From NCBI GenBank assembly GCA_047017005.1, contig JBKXSZ010000023.1, positions 1 through 24,021 of the forward strand: 24,021 nt of DNA. Direction: 5' to 3'. This DNA comes from JBKXSZ01 sp047017005 (GTDB lineage: Bacteria; Bacillota; Clostridia; TANB77; CAG-508). The notes under the pieces are model-generated. The model did no database searches, was not told the origin of the DNA, and saw nothing but the letters and a program-made list of their open reading frames with translations. This document shows, piece after piece, positions 22,541 through 24,021 of this stretch; positions within the stretch are counted from its first letter, which is position 1; each line of letters begins with the position of its first letter. Made by a program: the position numbers and the translations under genes.

Positions 22541-22655
22541 TTCTTTACTATGCTTTTTTTCGTATATTTTTAACTTTTCAATGTGCTTTTTTCAAAATTT
22601 TAGATAATATTTTCACATCCTATTTTTTCATAGGTTACTTTACACTATCTTTTTT

Positions 22656-23948
22656 CTAATCTCCAAAAGCTCTACCTCCAATGATTTTTCCAGTATAGGC
22701 ATCTATATATACAGAAACACCATTTAACATATCATCATATCTTGTAAATACATAAGCTGTTATCTTTTTATCATTATACACCTTATCTGTCTCAGTTCCT
22801 TTTCTTGTAAAGAAATTGTTGGCATATACTTCTTGTATTTTATACTCTTCTGTATCTTTATCATATACTCCCGCGATTCTCTCTGCTTCTTTAAATCCAT
22901 CTGCCGCTATTTCTTTTGCTTTTTCTAATGTAATCTTATCTGTTTTTGATGTCTCTTTTTTTGTTTTATCATTACTTTTTTGTTTATTCGTATTTGTATT
23001 TTCATTTTTATTTTCATATATATCTGTATTTAAATTTTCAACGGCTTTATTTTGCTCTTCTAACTTCTCTTGATATGCTGCTTGTTCTTCTATTTGCGTA
23101 TTATCTGTATTATAAATACAATCTGTATTCACAATTTTACTTATTACTAAAAGATGTACTGTATATTCAATATTATTTACTTTGTTATCATAGGTATAAC
23201 GAATATTCCCAGGGGTTACTCTAACCTGTATATCTCTTGGAACAGATAACGTTAATATGACTACATTATTTTCCCATATATTTTCCGGTAATTCTTCTTT
23301 TAATTGTATATTACATATTGCTTTATATATTTCATAATCTTTTTCATTTTCTATTTTCACTTGATAAATATTGTTGTTAATCTTTTTAAATTGCTCTAGA
23401 TATTTATATGCCATACTATCAACTCGATTTTCAGACATATATTCCTTATACTCTAGTTTATATGATTTTTTTCCTTCTATTTTGTCATGTAATATCTTTT
23501 GTAAGTCCTTTACTTTTTCTGTTTCTTTATCTAAAATTTGGCCACCATTATCCAATAATTTAATAAATTGATTTTGGTCTTTATTCAAAGTTAAAATATA
23601 GTTTTTGCTTGCTTTTTTATAATCTAGTTCTAGAAAGGATTCTTCTTGATAAATTTGGTCAATTCCTTCTTGATTTATTGCTTCCTCTTCATAAGTATCT
23701 ATTTTTTGCCCAATGCTATTTAGTATTTGTTGATAAGCTCCTTCTCCAGGTAAAAATTCATAATATTTTTCCTCCTGTTTATATACAATCCTATCTGGAA
23801 CTAATATCTCTTGTGCAAATATTTTCTGATTTTTTTCAAACTGTTTTTGCTGATTCATTTGATATATAACAAAACCAGCAATTGTAGCTCCTATTAATAA
23901 AACAACTAAAACAGTTACAATTATTATTATCTTTCTTTTGGTTTTCAT
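22656..23948 (-). CDS. Membrane-anchored protein with a C-terminal PepSY-like domain
   Basis: I do not recognise this 430-residue protein as a whole. A basic start (MKTKRK) leads into one membrane segment (about residues 7-30), so most of the protein lies outside the membrane. An acidic, Lys/Glu-rich region follows. After it comes a beta-rich segment with VVILTLSVPRDIQVRVTPGNIRYTY (about 225-250), then an Asn/Lys-rich linker (KNENTNTNKQKSND, about 315-328). The last 90 residues resemble a PepSY domain: LEKAKEIAADGF, then VSVYIDAYTGKIIGG. PepSY domains often inhibit proteases or act in the cell envelope. It shares its upstream 56 bp with the 20765 gene, pointing to co-regulation. Confidence 0.78.
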   Translation of the reverse strand: MKTKRKIIIIVTVLVVLLIGATIAGFVIYQMNQQKQFEKNQKIFAQEILVPDRIVYKQEEKYYEFLPGEGAYQQILNSIGQKIDTYEEEAINQEGIDQIYQEESFLELDYKKASKNYILTLNKDQNQFIKLLDNGGQILDKETEKVKDLQKILHDKIEGKKSYKLEYKEYMSENRVDSMAYKYLEQFKKINNNIYQVKIENEKDYEIYKAICNIQLKEELPENIWENNVVILTLSVPRDIQVRVTPGNIRYTYDNKVNNIEYTVHLLVISKIVNTDCIYNTDNTQIEEQAAYQEKLEEQNKAVENLNTDIYENKNENTNTNKQKSNDKTKKETSKTDKITLEKAKEIAADGFKEAERIAGVYDKDTEEYKIQEVYANNFFTRKGTETDKVYNDKKITAYVFTRYDDMLNGVSVYIDAYTGKIIGGRAFGD

Positions 23949-23965
23949 TTCTTTTCCTCCCTTTA

Positions 23966-24021
23966 TTTTCTGGTTGTGTAAACTAAATTTTATATTTAAT
24001 TATCACAAACCTTGTTTTTTC
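23966..24021 (-). repeat. 56-bp upstream repeat, copy 2 (runs off the window end)
   Basis: Identical to 20783-20838 up to the last base of the window, 17 bp before the start codon of the 23948 gene. The repeat may be longer than the visible part. Confidence 0.85.

Noticed and set aside
20839..22655. Exact ends of the second insertion sequence
   Set aside because: I looked for inverted repeats and a target duplication on both sides of the transposase gene and found none I could defend, so only the gene and nearby structures are reported.

Overview
The window looks like a chromosomal segment of a low-GC, spore-forming member of the Clostridia, probably uncultured. The reasons are very AT-rich DNA, strong AAAGGAGG-type ribosome binding sites, spore genes (spoIIM, cotJA, cotJB, cotJC), RNase Y, and a spoIIM-xerD-EndoQ neighbourhood that resembles the Bacillus one. 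I found no tRNA, rRNA or CRISPR array. No native stretch over 300 bases is empty. The gaps of 200-290 bases hold promoters, terminators, inverted repeats or a decayed gene.

Layout. 1-52: 5' end of a group II intron lying just past the rny terminator. 90-7286, all minus strand: rny, xerD, spoIIM, an endonuclease Q family gene, two coupled genes of unknown function, coaE and coaD. 7363-9093: a complete 1,731-bp ISLre2-family insertion sequence with a 9-bp target duplication. 9284-11399, plus strand: a radical SAM gene and its DUF4130-type partner behind a promoter overlapped by a LexA-like box. 11435-13258: rnhA and tmcAL, divergent. 13323-19053, minus strand: the cotJABC operon, with cotJC split by a 4,422-bp element carrying its own large serine recombinase. 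19245-23948: two membrane-anchored proteins of unknown function on the minus strand, preceded by the same 56-bp sequence, with a second transposase gene between them on the plus strand.

Two things stand out. First, cotJC is interrupted at its metal-ligand motif by a skin-like element. A 14-bp direct repeat marks both ends, and joining across it restores a 212-residue CotJC exactly in frame. The rebuilt attP is a near-perfect dyad, as expected for a large serine recombinase.

Second, in about 6,860 codons that I scanned by eye, CGG occurs in frame only three times: in spoIIM, in the cotJC-element recombinase and in the transposase at 20942. In all three, reading on in frame gives an unrelated tail and an early stop, while skipping the single C restores the family sequence and places a conserved glycine (GGA, GGA, GGT) at that point. 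This suggests that CGG, or CGGN, is a +1 frameshift signal in this organism. A shared assembly artefact is the main alternative. If the signal is real, engulfment (SpoIIM) and rearrangement of cotJC both depend on it.
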